NCBI GenBank assembly: GCA_027576995.1
Contig: JANBQC010000197.1
Location: 1-43,812, forward strand
Origin: Dimargaris cristalligena
Lineage: Eukaryota > Kickxellomycota > Dimargaritomycetes > Dimargaritales > Dimargaritaceae
Reading direction: 5' to 3'
Length of the DNA stretch: 43,812 nucleotides
The stretch's first letter is position 1, and each line of letters opens with the position of its first letter. Positions 33,598-43,074 of the stretch are shown piece by piece. The notes beneath the pieces were generated by a model. It did not search any database. It had not been told where the DNA came from and saw only the letters and a list, made by a program, of their open reading frames with translations. The translations under genes and the position numbers were made by a program.

Positions 33598-34248
33598 GTC
33601 CCTTCCTCCCTATGCCGGCCCTCCCTGCTCCAAGCCAGGGTGCCGTCTCCCTTCCATTCCCGATATTCTCTTATCCAGTCATTCACTTGAACACCTATTC
33701 CATGATTTTTTTTATCTAATCTTAAACAATCATCTTTTCTTTTGTAATTTTTATCCCGGCTTCCCTTACTCTTCGGCCCACCCGGTATTCTCCTTCAACG
33801 GAGGTCCATTTTATGACCATGCCCGCTCTTTCCACCTTTTACCCGAGTATAGCCTTTAATGACAATACGACCCCCTAACGAACCTAGTGTATTTTATTAA
33901 ACAGTTGACAATCTTATTTTTGTTTAATTCATACTCCATCCCTTAGTTTAATGGGCTGGGTATGGTAAGTACAACTGCTGCCTGATTCCACCAAGCCTGT
34001 CCCAATGGCACACCATTGCCCCATGTGCTTAACATATAGCGTGGAAATGGCGACCCGCGGTGGCTGAGTGAGTATCTGGGAGATGTACACCAACTATTAG
34101 GCCGGTGATTTAACTGGTGCTTTTCCGCTGGTTTGCAGGCAGGCTGGACTGTTTTGGCATAGTCCTTTTAAACAGTTTACGAGAACCCGGTGGTTTGTAT
34201 CACAAGTGTACTATTGCTATGAATAATAGTCTAACTGTGCTCACGCGA

Positions 34249-34379
34249 TAGGCGGTAGCCAAGAGCCCAAAGCTGCCGAGCTGTGGTCGGCTCGGGGACT
34301 ATTTCGGGGTGTAGCTAAAGAAAGCCGGACCATGCTGCTTTGGTGAAGGTAGGGACGGCATCCGTCCATCCACCGCCTA
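34249..34379. ncRNA. Candidate structured RNA with a closed multibranch fold
   Basis: An 8-bp stem (34249-34256 with 34372-34379) closes 131 bases. Inside it, a 7-bp stem (34267-34273 with 34337-34343) encloses a 6-bp hairpin (34276-34281 with 34290-34295), and a second 6-bp hairpin (34353-34358 with 34362-34367) stands beside it. All four stems are perfect Watson-Crick. Further complements lie nearby on both sides (for example ACTGTTT/AAACAGT at about 34147-34175). No known family was recognised. Single stems of this size can arise by chance; the nesting is what is suggestive. Confidence 0.35.
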
Positions 34380-34827
34380 CTTGAAATGAGGGATATCTAC
34401 ATGAGCAACTATTAAAGCGGTGGGTACCCCGGGCCCTTAATAGGGGGGATCGAAGGAGTCGAGCAGGTACCGCGCTTCGGTTAAAGATAGTCCTGACCCT
34501 TGTACTTCACGGGGTCCCACTATTAGGGTCGTTGATTGGCACCATCGAAAAAGGGACAATAGTACAAAGAGCATTCATGGTTCCCTAGTCGCTATTTTTA
34601 GGCAAGGCCTACGCGCTGGACGAATGGTTAATCGAATCCGGGGGGTCCCGACCAGTTTAGTCGTGTGCAAGGCACCAAAACGGGACGGCCTAGGGGACTG
34701 CTGTGGTTGGGTATAGTCCGTCCTCTTCGTCTTTAATGTCCCTTCTATTTTTGTATGTTGGCGAGGCAGAGGCATAGAGAGGGAGAGAGGATATGCTTGC
34801 GGTGAGCCTTGGCAAAAGTTAGGCCAA

Positions 34828-34835
34828 TATAAATA
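34828..34835 (+). promoter_or_regulatory. TATA box, small secreted protein gene
   Basis: TATAAATA overlapping a CCAAT-containing GGCCAATAT (34822-34830), 183 bases before the start codon. Confidence 0.55.
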
Positions 34836-35010
34836 CCTTGACCCAGCGGGCCCATGAAGCTACCCTATCCTAGTCAGCTACAGTCTTGCTATTCTATACC
34901 TTCTCCTTCTTTTATCACACCACCATCCACGGCAAAGTCCTTTTATTGTACATTGGCGATTATTATTCGGTCATACTCTCTAACCCCACTGTTTCGCCTC
35001 GACCATCACG

Positions 35011-35391
35011 ATGAAGCTTTTTGTTGTCGCTCTGTGTATCGCCCAGCTGTCCATTGCCAGCGCCCTACCCTACGGGAACCCCATCAACATTCCATCGACC
35101 TACTCTCATAATCCTTTATCTTCGACGTTGCAGAACATCGGATACAGTCCGTATGAACATGGAAATACTAGGGCCGGAGACCTATATGCCGATGCCTATT
35201 CCAACTGGGATGATGTTGAAGCCGGACCCGAAGTCTATAGTGATGTGCCCAATTACGGCCGTAATAGTAAATATGTCGATGCTGCCGAGAAAATCGAGAG
35301 CGAATCCCAGACCCCTCCCCTACCGTGGAATAGCAACCGACCCCGGTCCGCAGAAACCGAAAGAACTTTGGCTCAAGATTGGCGGTTTTAA
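35011..35391 (+). CDS. Small secreted protein of unknown function
   Basis: A 126-residue frame opens with a clear signal peptide (MKLFVVALCIAQLSIASA, likely cut near LPYG). The mature part (~108 residues) has no cysteine and is rich in Tyr, Asn, Ser and acidic residues, with repeated Tyr-containing bits (SPYEHG, YADAYSNW, VYSDVPNYG). The C-terminal ~45 residues are polar and charged. No family is recognised. A TATA box (34828-34835) upstream and AATAAA (35607-35612) downstream support a real transcript. Secretion is inferred from the signal peptide. Lack of cysteines argues against a compact disulfide-rich effector; a disordered wall-associated or signalling peptide precursor is possible. Confidence 0.7.
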   Translation: MKLFVVALCIAQLSIASALPYGNPINIPSTYSHNPLSSTLQNIGYSPYEHGNTRAGDLYADAYSNWDDVEAGPEVYSDVPNYGRNSKYVDAAEKIESESQTPPLPWNSNRPRSAETERTLAQDWRF

Positions 35392-36612
35392 TAACGCAAT
35401 TGTGCGCTTGTAGTGTCCATACAGCGCTCTCGGGCCTATCCCTGTATTTGGAATAGAAATAGCAGCAGTTAGTAACTTAGATTTTATTTAGTTTCGGGAA
35501 TCTCTTAAACGCCTATTTTTTGGCTTTACTCCCTCAAGTGGGCTATTCGGTTGCTTAGTACCTATGGTACCTTTCTTTATTAGACACCAGCCAGAAAGAT
35601 GGTTTTAATAAATCAACCTATCGATCTTTAACGTAATAATGCAGAGGGACAATGGTCATGGGTATCGGGGTCATGTAATCACATTTTTGTGGATAAATAA
35701 ACCGGGTGATGCGGGTCTAATCAGCTCGATCCACAAGGACACTCTAACTTTCGAATTTAGGGCCCATATTCAAGCATTCGGCAGCGAAGCTTTGTATTCT
35801 ACGATTCGTATCTACCTCTATTTGGGGTAGGGCTAGCCAAGATACACCATGGCAGTTCCAGTTGCGGGGATGGGGACAGAGGGGGAAGTTCGGTTCCAAG
35901 CAAATGTCCGTCCAATTTTACCATGTAATATAAAGGCATGCACTTATTTGGCAAGAGACATGGGCTTAGTTGACAGGTAGCAAATTCAAGTGTGACAAGT
36001 GCCTATAATGAGCGAGGGGGCTATGGTACAATTATAACCCATTTTAATCAGTACGATGGTGGGTGTCCCCCCGTAATCGGGCCAATATGTCTTCCATTCC
36101 CCATCTTCCCCAATCCCTCTCCGTCCAAGCACATTTAGATACCATAGGGCAACCAACTTTCAAGAGCCCACCTCGCAGAAATAGAAATAGATTGGGATTG
36201 TTATTACCAAATCATGAGCTACCATGGAAATCTCCCCCCTCTCTCCACTCTTTATGTGGTACCCTTGTCTCACCCACCTCTTTACACTCGGCTTGATCGG
36301 AAGCCATGTCACTCAGTATCTTTTTGATCATCTCTCCGAGCGCTGCCATATCTCCAAGGCACTATTATCTCTCCCCATCCTGTCAGCCGAACCATAAATA
36401 GCACACACACCCCTCCTCCCCCCTCCTCTTCCCTCCTCTTCCCTGCTCCATATTTCCCCCCACCATGTCCCTGCCAGCCCCACATCTATATTCCTCTGCA
36501 GAGTCAAGCTCTATCTAATTTCCAATCAACTTCTATACTTCTGATTACCCCCCCCTCCGGTATCTCCCCGCCCCACCTATTATTTCTATTATTTTCAAAT
36601 TAATTTCCTTTA
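35392..36612. other. Spacer between small secreted protein and F-box genes
   Basis: AATAAA at 35607-35612 probably ends the upstream gene. The last ~250 bases are C/T-rich leader with a CATAAATA near 36393 as a possible TATA element. Short open frames here have no recognisable product. Confidence 0.5.
35607..35612 (+). terminator. Polyadenylation signal, small secreted protein gene
   Basis: AATAAA 216 bases after the stop codon. Confidence 0.45.
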
Positions 36613-38170
36613 ATGAGGGCCCTTCTCTTACCTATCACTCTATGGGTGCTCGTACTCACCCGTGACACGTTGGGACATCCCGCTGATAGAGAACGGTTCC
36701 CGGAGCAGTTGCATGACGTTGAAACACAGGTAGCCGCCGCCTCCCGCCCTTACATTGCTCGGTATTCGACAGCCAGTAAAGAAAAGCGTAAAGAAATCCA
36801 AACCGGATTCGTATTTAAAGATTTGATGGCTTTGCCCCAGGAATTATTCAATATCATTGTGGACCAATTGTCCCTGGGAAGCCTTTGGCAGCTATCCAAC
36901 GCCTTTGAAAACATGCCCGAAAAATTTATGAGCAACCGTCGCATGCAACTCCTTATAGAGGTAACTGCTAGTCCCTTTCAATATGGGCAAACTTCTAGTA
37001 TTTTTTTACCTGGTTGCATTCCACTTAAATTAATTAAGTGGTTCGCAGACAGCGGTACTTCATTGAGCTGAAATAACCGATTATTCCCGCAGAGAATTAC
37101 GTTATATCGTTGCCAGTGAAATAGCCGTAATGGTATACGCTTATTTACATGCTAATCGATGCATTTATTTTTTATCATACCCGTATTAGACGAAGGTCTG
37201 GCCTTGTCTTGAAAGTGGGACCGCCGACTTTGCCGCGTTCAAAAAGCTTCTACCGGTGCAGGTCAATAGTGCCCTACTCGTTCGTGCCTGGGAATTCCTT
37301 TATGGTACCGCCTACAAAGAACTGAGATTAATGCGTATAGGCGGGAAATTGATGCGGGCCCATTTAAAATCGGCTTCGATTCCGGGAATATTCCAGGCTA
37401 TCCATGCCGACTGGGGGTACCTTCACTACGGTGAACTATCCGCCTCTCAACGTAGTGTCGCTTTTCCATTAGTCGAGCTCCTGTCGGCTGAACCCATGGA
37501 TGATCTGCTCCAGGCCTACCTCCAATACAAATTGAACGCCCAAAGGGCCAGTTCAGGCCCCCTGACCATCGCGATTGATTCCAATGCACCGGAAAAGGTA
37601 AGTAACCAGGCATCCGTTACATTTGACTGGCATTTCGGTGAATACCCTATTTACGAAGAAACCCTTATGGGTATTGGCGCCGTTTTAGCCTTTAATGGAG
37701 AGTACCGTAAACTATTAGGTCTGCTGGAGGCAATGGACAGGGGGTGTTCGTCCACCTCCCCCACCCTGCCCCGCTATCTGGCCCTCCTGGTTTTAGAGTT
37801 CGGTGGGATCGAGTTCCACGCGCGGGCTCTACATCTCGCTACCAAGGCCAGTCCGATGAAGGCCATGGCCCAGCAACTGGGTATGGCAAAGGCCGCCGCT
37901 CTGCTTCCCGAAGGTCAACCGGCTTGGGATACGCTTCAAACACTCAAACAGGCCACCGCCCGGAAGTTCATTCATATGGATTACGATGCCCAAGGGAAAC
38001 TCCGGTTAGCTATTCGCGTCTGCCGGTCAACTGTAGTAAATTTGCTGCCCGATTTGGACACCCAAGAGTCGGCCTGGCTTCCCACATCCGAGGTCGAGGC
38101 AATTCTTGATTCGGTAAGCATGAGTATTCCCGACTGGCTACCTGAATATACCCAATATATGGCCAATTAG
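36613..38170 (+). CDS. F-box-like protein with an N-terminal signal-like segment (two exons)
   Basis: Exon 1 (36613-36960, 116 codons) and exon 2 (37190-38170, 326 residues plus stop) join in phase 0 over a 229-base intron (GTAACT...TTAG, with a possible branch site GCTAATC near 37151). Total 442 residues. Residues 1-21 look like a signal peptide or membrane anchor (MRALLLPITLWVLVLT, then DTLGHP). Residues ~71-105 fit an F-box (LMALPQELFNIIVDQLSLGSLWQLSNAF), which normally binds Skp1 in the cytosol or nucleus. The rest has no recognised repeat, though it is helix-rich (YRKLLGLLEAMDRG; LALLVLEFGGIEFHARAL). The two signals conflict. Either the true start is the downstream Met72 of the same exon, or the protein is a secretory protein with an F-box-like module. 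AATAAA is at 38406-38411. Confidence 0.7.
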
Positions 38171-40074
38171 CGAAAATAGATAATTATATGGGGATTGAAT
38201 TTGTTGAGTCGTGCGTTTGCCTTTGTTTGGAGAGTGGGCACGGGTGAACATTTTTGGTATACGTTCTTTTATTTCTTTATATATTTTTTTCTTCTAGATG
38301 TTACTTAGTTAGTTTAACATAATTATGGCTTTTTAATGGATGCTAGATGCATTTGCAGAGCTAATTGGTATAATGGAATCACCCCCCCCTCCATAATGAT
38401 TTAACAATAAAAAACTCCAATAAGTTAGTGGGGTGGTTAACACAACCTTGAGCAGATACACTCCGCATTTTTACAATATCGAGAACAGCCATAAAGTGTG
38501 AGTTTGGTTAAGGAGAATATGCCTGAGTCCACCCAGCTGAATAATACAACTTGCTTATCAATATGCTGATACGAAACATATCTATACACACTGACCACTG
38601 AACCATTGGTTAACGACGGCTTATACTGGTTGCCATCCGATAAAGCCATTGTACCTACTTATGCTTTTAGCGCGTATTTGGGGACTTTTACTAGGGTATA
38701 CCACCCATGCGCGGTTTGGATATCTTCCAGTACCGTAGCGGAGGATAATTGGCCCAGTTATACATAGGTATTAGGTGCAGTTTCCGTACTCGGCCACTGT
38801 TCCTCTCGGTGGGCAGTCATACCATTGCCAGCCCCATGCTGTCCTGTGGCGAGACCAGGGGGCGTATCTAGTAACCCTTCTATCCATTATATTAGTTTCC
38901 CAATTCGTTTCCTTATAATAAAGGTCATTAATGGCCATGAAGCTTCGACGTAAGCCTGTACGGTGGATTGTGCATCGACATGTGAGAATGATATCTGCAT
39001 TTTTCAAGGTACTATGTCTATATAATTTTGCTACAACACAATTCATTCCAGACCCTACTAATCCAACCAGACTTGGAGGCTATTCAGGCTCATGGGTTAC
39101 TTAAATTCTGGGGTCAAATCCCCAGGCCAATACCATTTTGCCTTGTATTTGATCCTGCCTTGGCTACACCCATACTGAATTCCTTTGATCCATTTGAAGC
39201 CAGCTAGCTGAAACCCCCTAAACCCAACCCCTCATATACCAATTTATCTCTCATGGATCCCCCCTACCCCAAACTGGCCAATATATTCTCCATGGTTACC
39301 TCATTTTGTATGGCATAGGGTGGTGTCCTGAGGCTGCCACCATCCCCACAGATCCTGGGATACCATATATGCAAAGCCAGATGATTAGGCGATGATCTGC
39401 CTGGAAAACTCTTGGGGACCTGATGCCTAAATTATTGGTGGCCAAAGTGAAGGGGGGAGGAAGGCCCACCACAAGTTGGGTCAAATTCACTATCTAGCTA
39501 TTATGGGCACATTATGAAACCAACTCGTACTATGGTGACTATTAGATGGTATTTTTAATTTCGTCAGGTCTACGGTGCGTTTTTAGATGGAGCATACCCA
39601 ACCCCATGATGAGCTGAAAGAGCCGCTGTATTAATTGCACGCTCACATAAAGCAAGGGTCTTAAGTGAAGACCTACTTGTTAGGGGGGTGCCCTCCACGC
39701 GGGTCACGACTACTCGGGCCATCTAGTTTGGGAGTTTCCAATGGGGAATACTTGAAACGGCTACGGAGGGTGACCACGAGGAGGCGCTCTACTCGCAATG
39801 GCCCAAATAGTGCCTGAACCAGCAATAGAGAGTCAGTTAGGCATAGTTGTGGCCAGATAGCACAGATTCTACCCCCTACTATGCCGATTGGCTTAGATCA
39901 GTCTTACTGGACTCTGTTCCCATTCCCCCTCCCTAACCACACCCCCGCCGATTTAGCGTTGGGTTTTATGAATTCCGGGTGCCCTTGACCACATTAACCG
40001 CGACTCTAGTCTATTCGCTCCCCTGTATTATTTTTTATTATTAAAGGACTCAAGGCCACCTTCCCTCTTTCGTA
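38171..40074. other. Spacer between F-box and uS9m genes
   Basis: AATAAA at 38406-38411 probably ends the F-box gene. An open plus-strand stretch of about 70 codons without an ATG (about 38988-39206) and a 64-codon minus-strand frame (39296-39490) have no recognised domain; they could be relics of a mobile element. Nothing else is supportable. Confidence 0.45.
38406..38411 (+). terminator. Polyadenylation signal, F-box gene
   Basis: AATAAA 236 bases after the stop codon. Confidence 0.4.
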
Positions 40075-41067
40075 ATGTTTCCACGGACGGCCACCCTCCG
40101 TCTGACGGGCCCAATCACCGCGTCGATCTCGGCCGTTCCCCGCAGCTGGTCCTTGATCCGTCCGTTCAGCAGCACTGCCCTGACGCATGCCCTCGGTACC
40201 TACCCCACTAGTAGTAGTGCGCTCGAACACAGCCCGCCCTCCCTGATCGAACCCCGCGATCGCCCCCTCTCGGCCACCTATTTTACGGGAAATCCCGTCT
40301 ACAATGACCTGATCGTCGGTCTCAACGCACTGGTCAAGAAGTACATTCAGGATCTCAACCACCCCGCGCTCTCCCGTACCGCCGAGACCACCACTTTGAT
40401 GCTGGAGCTGGAGAAGCTGAAGCAGTTTGGTTTGGGTATCAAGGACGCTACTCCGGAGGTCCAGAAGCAGTTCCAGGAGCCCTTTTTGACCCGGAAGGAA
40501 CTCAATGAAAAGCTGGAGATTACCCTAAAGGAGGGCCAGTACTTTAAGCTGCTGACCCGTCTGCACTGGCTACTCAGCCTGGACCCCAAACCCGATGACG
40601 TCCGCACTTACCTGCGGGTGTTTATGGCCCGCTCGATGGACCGGTCGACCGCCCAGGAAACCCAGGCCAAGACCGACGACTTGGGCCGTGCCTACGCCGT
40701 CGGCCGTCGTAAGGAAGCCCAGGCCCGGGTGTGGCTGGTGGAAGGGGAGGGCCACATTTACATCAATGGTAAACCCATGGCGGAGTACTTTGTCAATGTC
40801 GTGCCCCGTGAGGCCGTCATTGCCCCCATGCAGCTGGTCGGTGCTCTGGGCAAATTCAACGTATGGGCTAAGGTGCGCGGCAGTGGTACTACCGGGCAGT
40901 CTGAAGCCACCGCCCTGGGTATCGCCAAGGCCTTGGCTCTCCATACCCCTCCGTACAAGGAACCCCTGCGGGCTGAAGGGTGTCTAACTCGCGATCCTCG
41001 TATGGTCGAACGTAAGAAGACAGGTCAACCTAAGGCCCGTAAGAAGTTTACTTGGGTCAAGCGTTAA
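40075..41067 (+). CDS. MRPS9: Mitochondrial ribosomal protein uS9m
   Basis: A protein of the mitochondrial small ribosomal subunit whose C-terminal tail reaches the P-site tRNA. The 330-residue frame begins with an Arg/Ser/Thr-rich, acid-free presequence (MFPRTATLRLTGPITASISA). A mitochondria-specific helical N-terminal extension follows (about 70-200). The conserved S9 domain runs from about 203 to the end: GRRKEAQARVWL, INGKPMAEYF, the glycine-rich GSGTTGQSEATALGIAKAL, then LTRDPRMVERKKTGQPKARK. The last residues, KKFTWVKR, keep the terminal Lys-Arg typical of S9. No intron is needed. AATAAA is at 41308-41313, 241 bases after the stop. It shares mitochondrial translation with the EF-Tu gene 36 kb away. 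Confidence 0.95.
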   Translation: MFPRTATLRLTGPITASISAVPRSWSLIRPFSSTALTHALGTYPTSSSALEHSPPSLIEPRDRPLSATYFTGNPVYNDLIVGLNALVKKYIQDLNHPALSRTAETTTLMLELEKLKQFGLGIKDATPEVQKQFQEPFLTRKELNEKLEITLKEGQYFKLLTRLHWLLSLDPKPDDVRTYLRVFMARSMDRSTAQETQAKTDDLGRAYAVGRRKEAQARVWLVEGEGHIYINGKPMAEYFVNVVPREAVIAPMQLVGALGKFNVWAKVRGSGTTGQSEATALGIAKALALHTPPYKEPLRAEGCLTRDPRMVERKKTGQPKARKKFTWVKR

Positions 41068-41967
41068 ATGTCTTGGTGTGGTGGTGGAGGTTACTTTGGT
41101 TGTTTCCAATGCCATATCCCCCCCTCTCCCCTTCGTATTGGGTGGGGATTCCTTGAGCTGGATTGTTTCCATTGGACCGAATGACGTCGACCTGTTCGGG
41201 GCTATAGATCACATATATATTGGGCCCCGGGTCGACGGCTCTTGAAGAAGGGGGGATATCCTCTATTCCATTTTTATTAATTATTATTATTATTTTAGCC
41301 GTTGTTGAATAAATCGCGCATGATTCCTTGATAGCTATATGATAGGTTCAGCCAGCAGTGGCCCAGAAACTATTGAATATCGGTTAATAGATGGCTCAGA
41401 TGGCGGGGCTGAATTGGCTGGGCGCCAAGAATTGTGGATTTTTAAGGCTCTCCTTTTGGTTGGCAAAATAGGAGAATTCCCCCCCGCCCAGCCCCCTCAC
41501 CCTCGTCTGGTCTATTGGGCATAGATGGTAAGAATATACAATTGGACGTCTATTTAGCATTACTATTTTATAGTATCCCCCAAGCGCAGTACTTCAATAC
41601 TTTGATGATAGTGCCCCGCTGTCCTTTGTCTAATTGTTCAACCCACAGCTTTATTTCCCTCTCTATTATCCAATCCCCAGCCTCACCCAGAGTATTGCAA
41701 AGCCAAATTGCTCAGCCTCAGCAGTGGCTTTGTCCCCAGCATTCGGCTGCTGCTCTCCAACCCTTCCTGTCCTTTCTCATTCTCTTACCCCACTGTCCCC
41801 AGCACGTCATCTAGTCCAAGTGGAGGCATTGTCCCTATTTCTCCATCTTGTTTCACCTTTGTTATCCCTTCCTCACCTAAATTAGTCTGTTTTTATTGTT
41901 TGTGCCATTGTCCTTTACAGTTTCCGTCGTCTAATATCCCGCTCTACACTTATACATATTACCCCTC
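41068..41967. other. Spacer between uS9m and verprolin genes
   Basis: It contains a TTA/ATT repeat at about 41275-41297 and AATAAA at 41308-41313. About 350 bases of C/T-rich leader precede the verprolin start. The open frames here have no recognisable product. Confidence 0.5.
41308..41313 (+). terminator. Polyadenylation signal, uS9m gene
   Basis: AATAAA 241 bases after the stop codon, just after a TTA repeat. Confidence 0.4.
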
Positions 41968-43074
41968 ATGGCTGATCGCAGCGACTTGCTCAAGCAAATT
42001 CAACAGGGCAAGCGGCTCAAAAAGGCCGTGACCAATGACCGGTCAACACCTATTGTTTCGACCACACCGAGTGGAGGTGGTGGAGGCATGATGGGCATGG
42101 GGTCAGCCCCACCGTCTATCCGCCGCCCTCCCGGCTCAGCCCCTCCCGTACCGACCAATACCGGTCCACAGGCCCCTCAACTAGGCGGTCTCTTTGCCGG
42201 CGGCATACCTAGACTCAAGAGCCGCGGAGGAGTCGATACGGGACGAGTGGCCGCCCCCAGCTCGCAGGCTCCGTCGGCCCCTACTAGTAGCTACTCTCGT
42301 CCTCCACCGTCTTTCCGGGCCCCACGGCCTCCGCCTAGTATGGGAGGAGGCCCTTCGGCACCACTACCCCCTCCCCCACCTCCCGTGCCGTCCCAGTTCG
42401 GAAATACGGGTCGTAACCACTCTACTGGACCAGCGCTGCCGCCGCGGCAACCGCTTCCCCCGAATTCCGCCCCGCCCGCTCGTCGTGCCCCACCCCCTCC
42501 CCCTGCACGCCGCCCTGGGGCCAATCCGGGGTTTGCCCAACCACCACCACCGCCGCCACGGAACAATGGCCCGCCGCAGGGACCCCCTCCCCCGCCTCCC
42601 CCCGCTGCCCCCTTGCCGGGCCGGCCTCCTATGATGGCATCCACCGGTATGGGCGGTGCCCCTCCTCCACCCCCGCCTCCCCCACCACCGCCCCCACCGG
42701 GTCCAGGTACGTCCAGACCCCCCGCCTGGCGGTCTCCCCCCTCGCCCCTCCCTCCCCAACCCCCCATGAGTATGGGCTACCAAAGCCAAACGGTCGCCAA
42801 CCGATTATCCCAGCGCAACAGCCTGTCCCCGCCGCGTAGTTCCACCCCCACCGGTTTCCGGCTTCCGGGTTTCCCATCCGCCAACGGACTCGGTATGGCA
42901 CCCAACGGAATGGGCCGGTCCCCCAGTCAATCGGTCCCCCTCCAAGAAGGTCGGTGGAATTTCCACTCCCCCGCCCATTTCCCTCCGCCACCCCGTCCTG
43001 CTAACGGCGCCCTGGGCAAGAAGATGTACCCGAGTGGTCGTAACATGGGAAGTGCCGTCCCTTTGCGTTTTTAG
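41968..43074 (+). CDS. VRP1: Verprolin / WASP-interacting protein (WIP family)
   Basis: WIP-family proteins bind actin and WASP and support Arp2/3-driven patches and endocytosis. The 368-residue frame has a WH2 actin-binding motif at the very N-terminus (DLLKQIQQGKRLKKAV, residues 6-21). A long Pro-rich middle (many PPPPPP runs) offers SH3 and profilin sites. Near the C-terminus (about 325-345) lies EGRWNFHSPAHFPPPPRP, matching the WASP EVH1-binding epitope of WIP (ESRFYFHPISDLPPPEP in the animal protein): an R-aromatic-x-F core followed by prolines. The protein is shorter than yeast Vrp1 (about 820) and only one WH2 is visible. The start at 41968 puts the WH2 at residue 6, as in other family members. 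Repetitive sequence makes antisense open frames here; they are shadows. Confidence 0.9.
   Translation: MADRSDLLKQIQQGKRLKKAVTNDRSTPIVSTTPSGGGGGMMGMGSAPPSIRRPPGSAPPVPTNTGPQAPQLGGLFAGGIPRLKSRGGVDTGRVAAPSSQAPSAPTSSYSRPPPSFRAPRPPPSMGGGPSAPLPPPPPPVPSQFGNTGRNHSTGPALPPRQPLPPNSAPPARRAPPPPPARRPGANPGFAQPPPPPPRNNGPPQGPPPPPPPAAPLPGRPPMMASTGMGGAPPPPPPPPPPPPPGPGTSRPPAWRSPPSPLPPQPPMSMGYQSQTVANRLSQRNSLSPPRSSTPTGFRLPGFPSANGLGMAPNGMGRSPSQSVPLQEGRWNFHSPAHFPPPPRPANGALGKKMYPSGRNMGSAVPLRF

Larger units (their letters stand above)
33598..35010. other. Spacer between LAMTOR1-like and small secreted protein genes
   Basis: No protein gene is supported. 34150-34560 is rich in self-complementary segments, with a nested structure at 34249-34379 listed separately. 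A TATA box at 34828-34835 precedes the next gene. Confidence 0.5.

Noticed and set aside
39100..39122. tRNA-like T-arm (CTGGGGTCAAATCCCCAG)
   Set aside because: The loop is not canonical, and no D-arm, anticodon arm or acceptor stem fits around it.
38988..39490. Open stretches of about 60-70 codons on both strands as a transposon relic
   Set aside because: No reverse transcriptase, integrase, transposase or other motif could be recognised; kept only as a remark in the spacer entry.
42291..42767. Glycine-rich minus-strand frame opposite verprolin
   Set aside because: The reverse complement of proline codons reads as glycine; it is a shadow of the Pro-rich gene.
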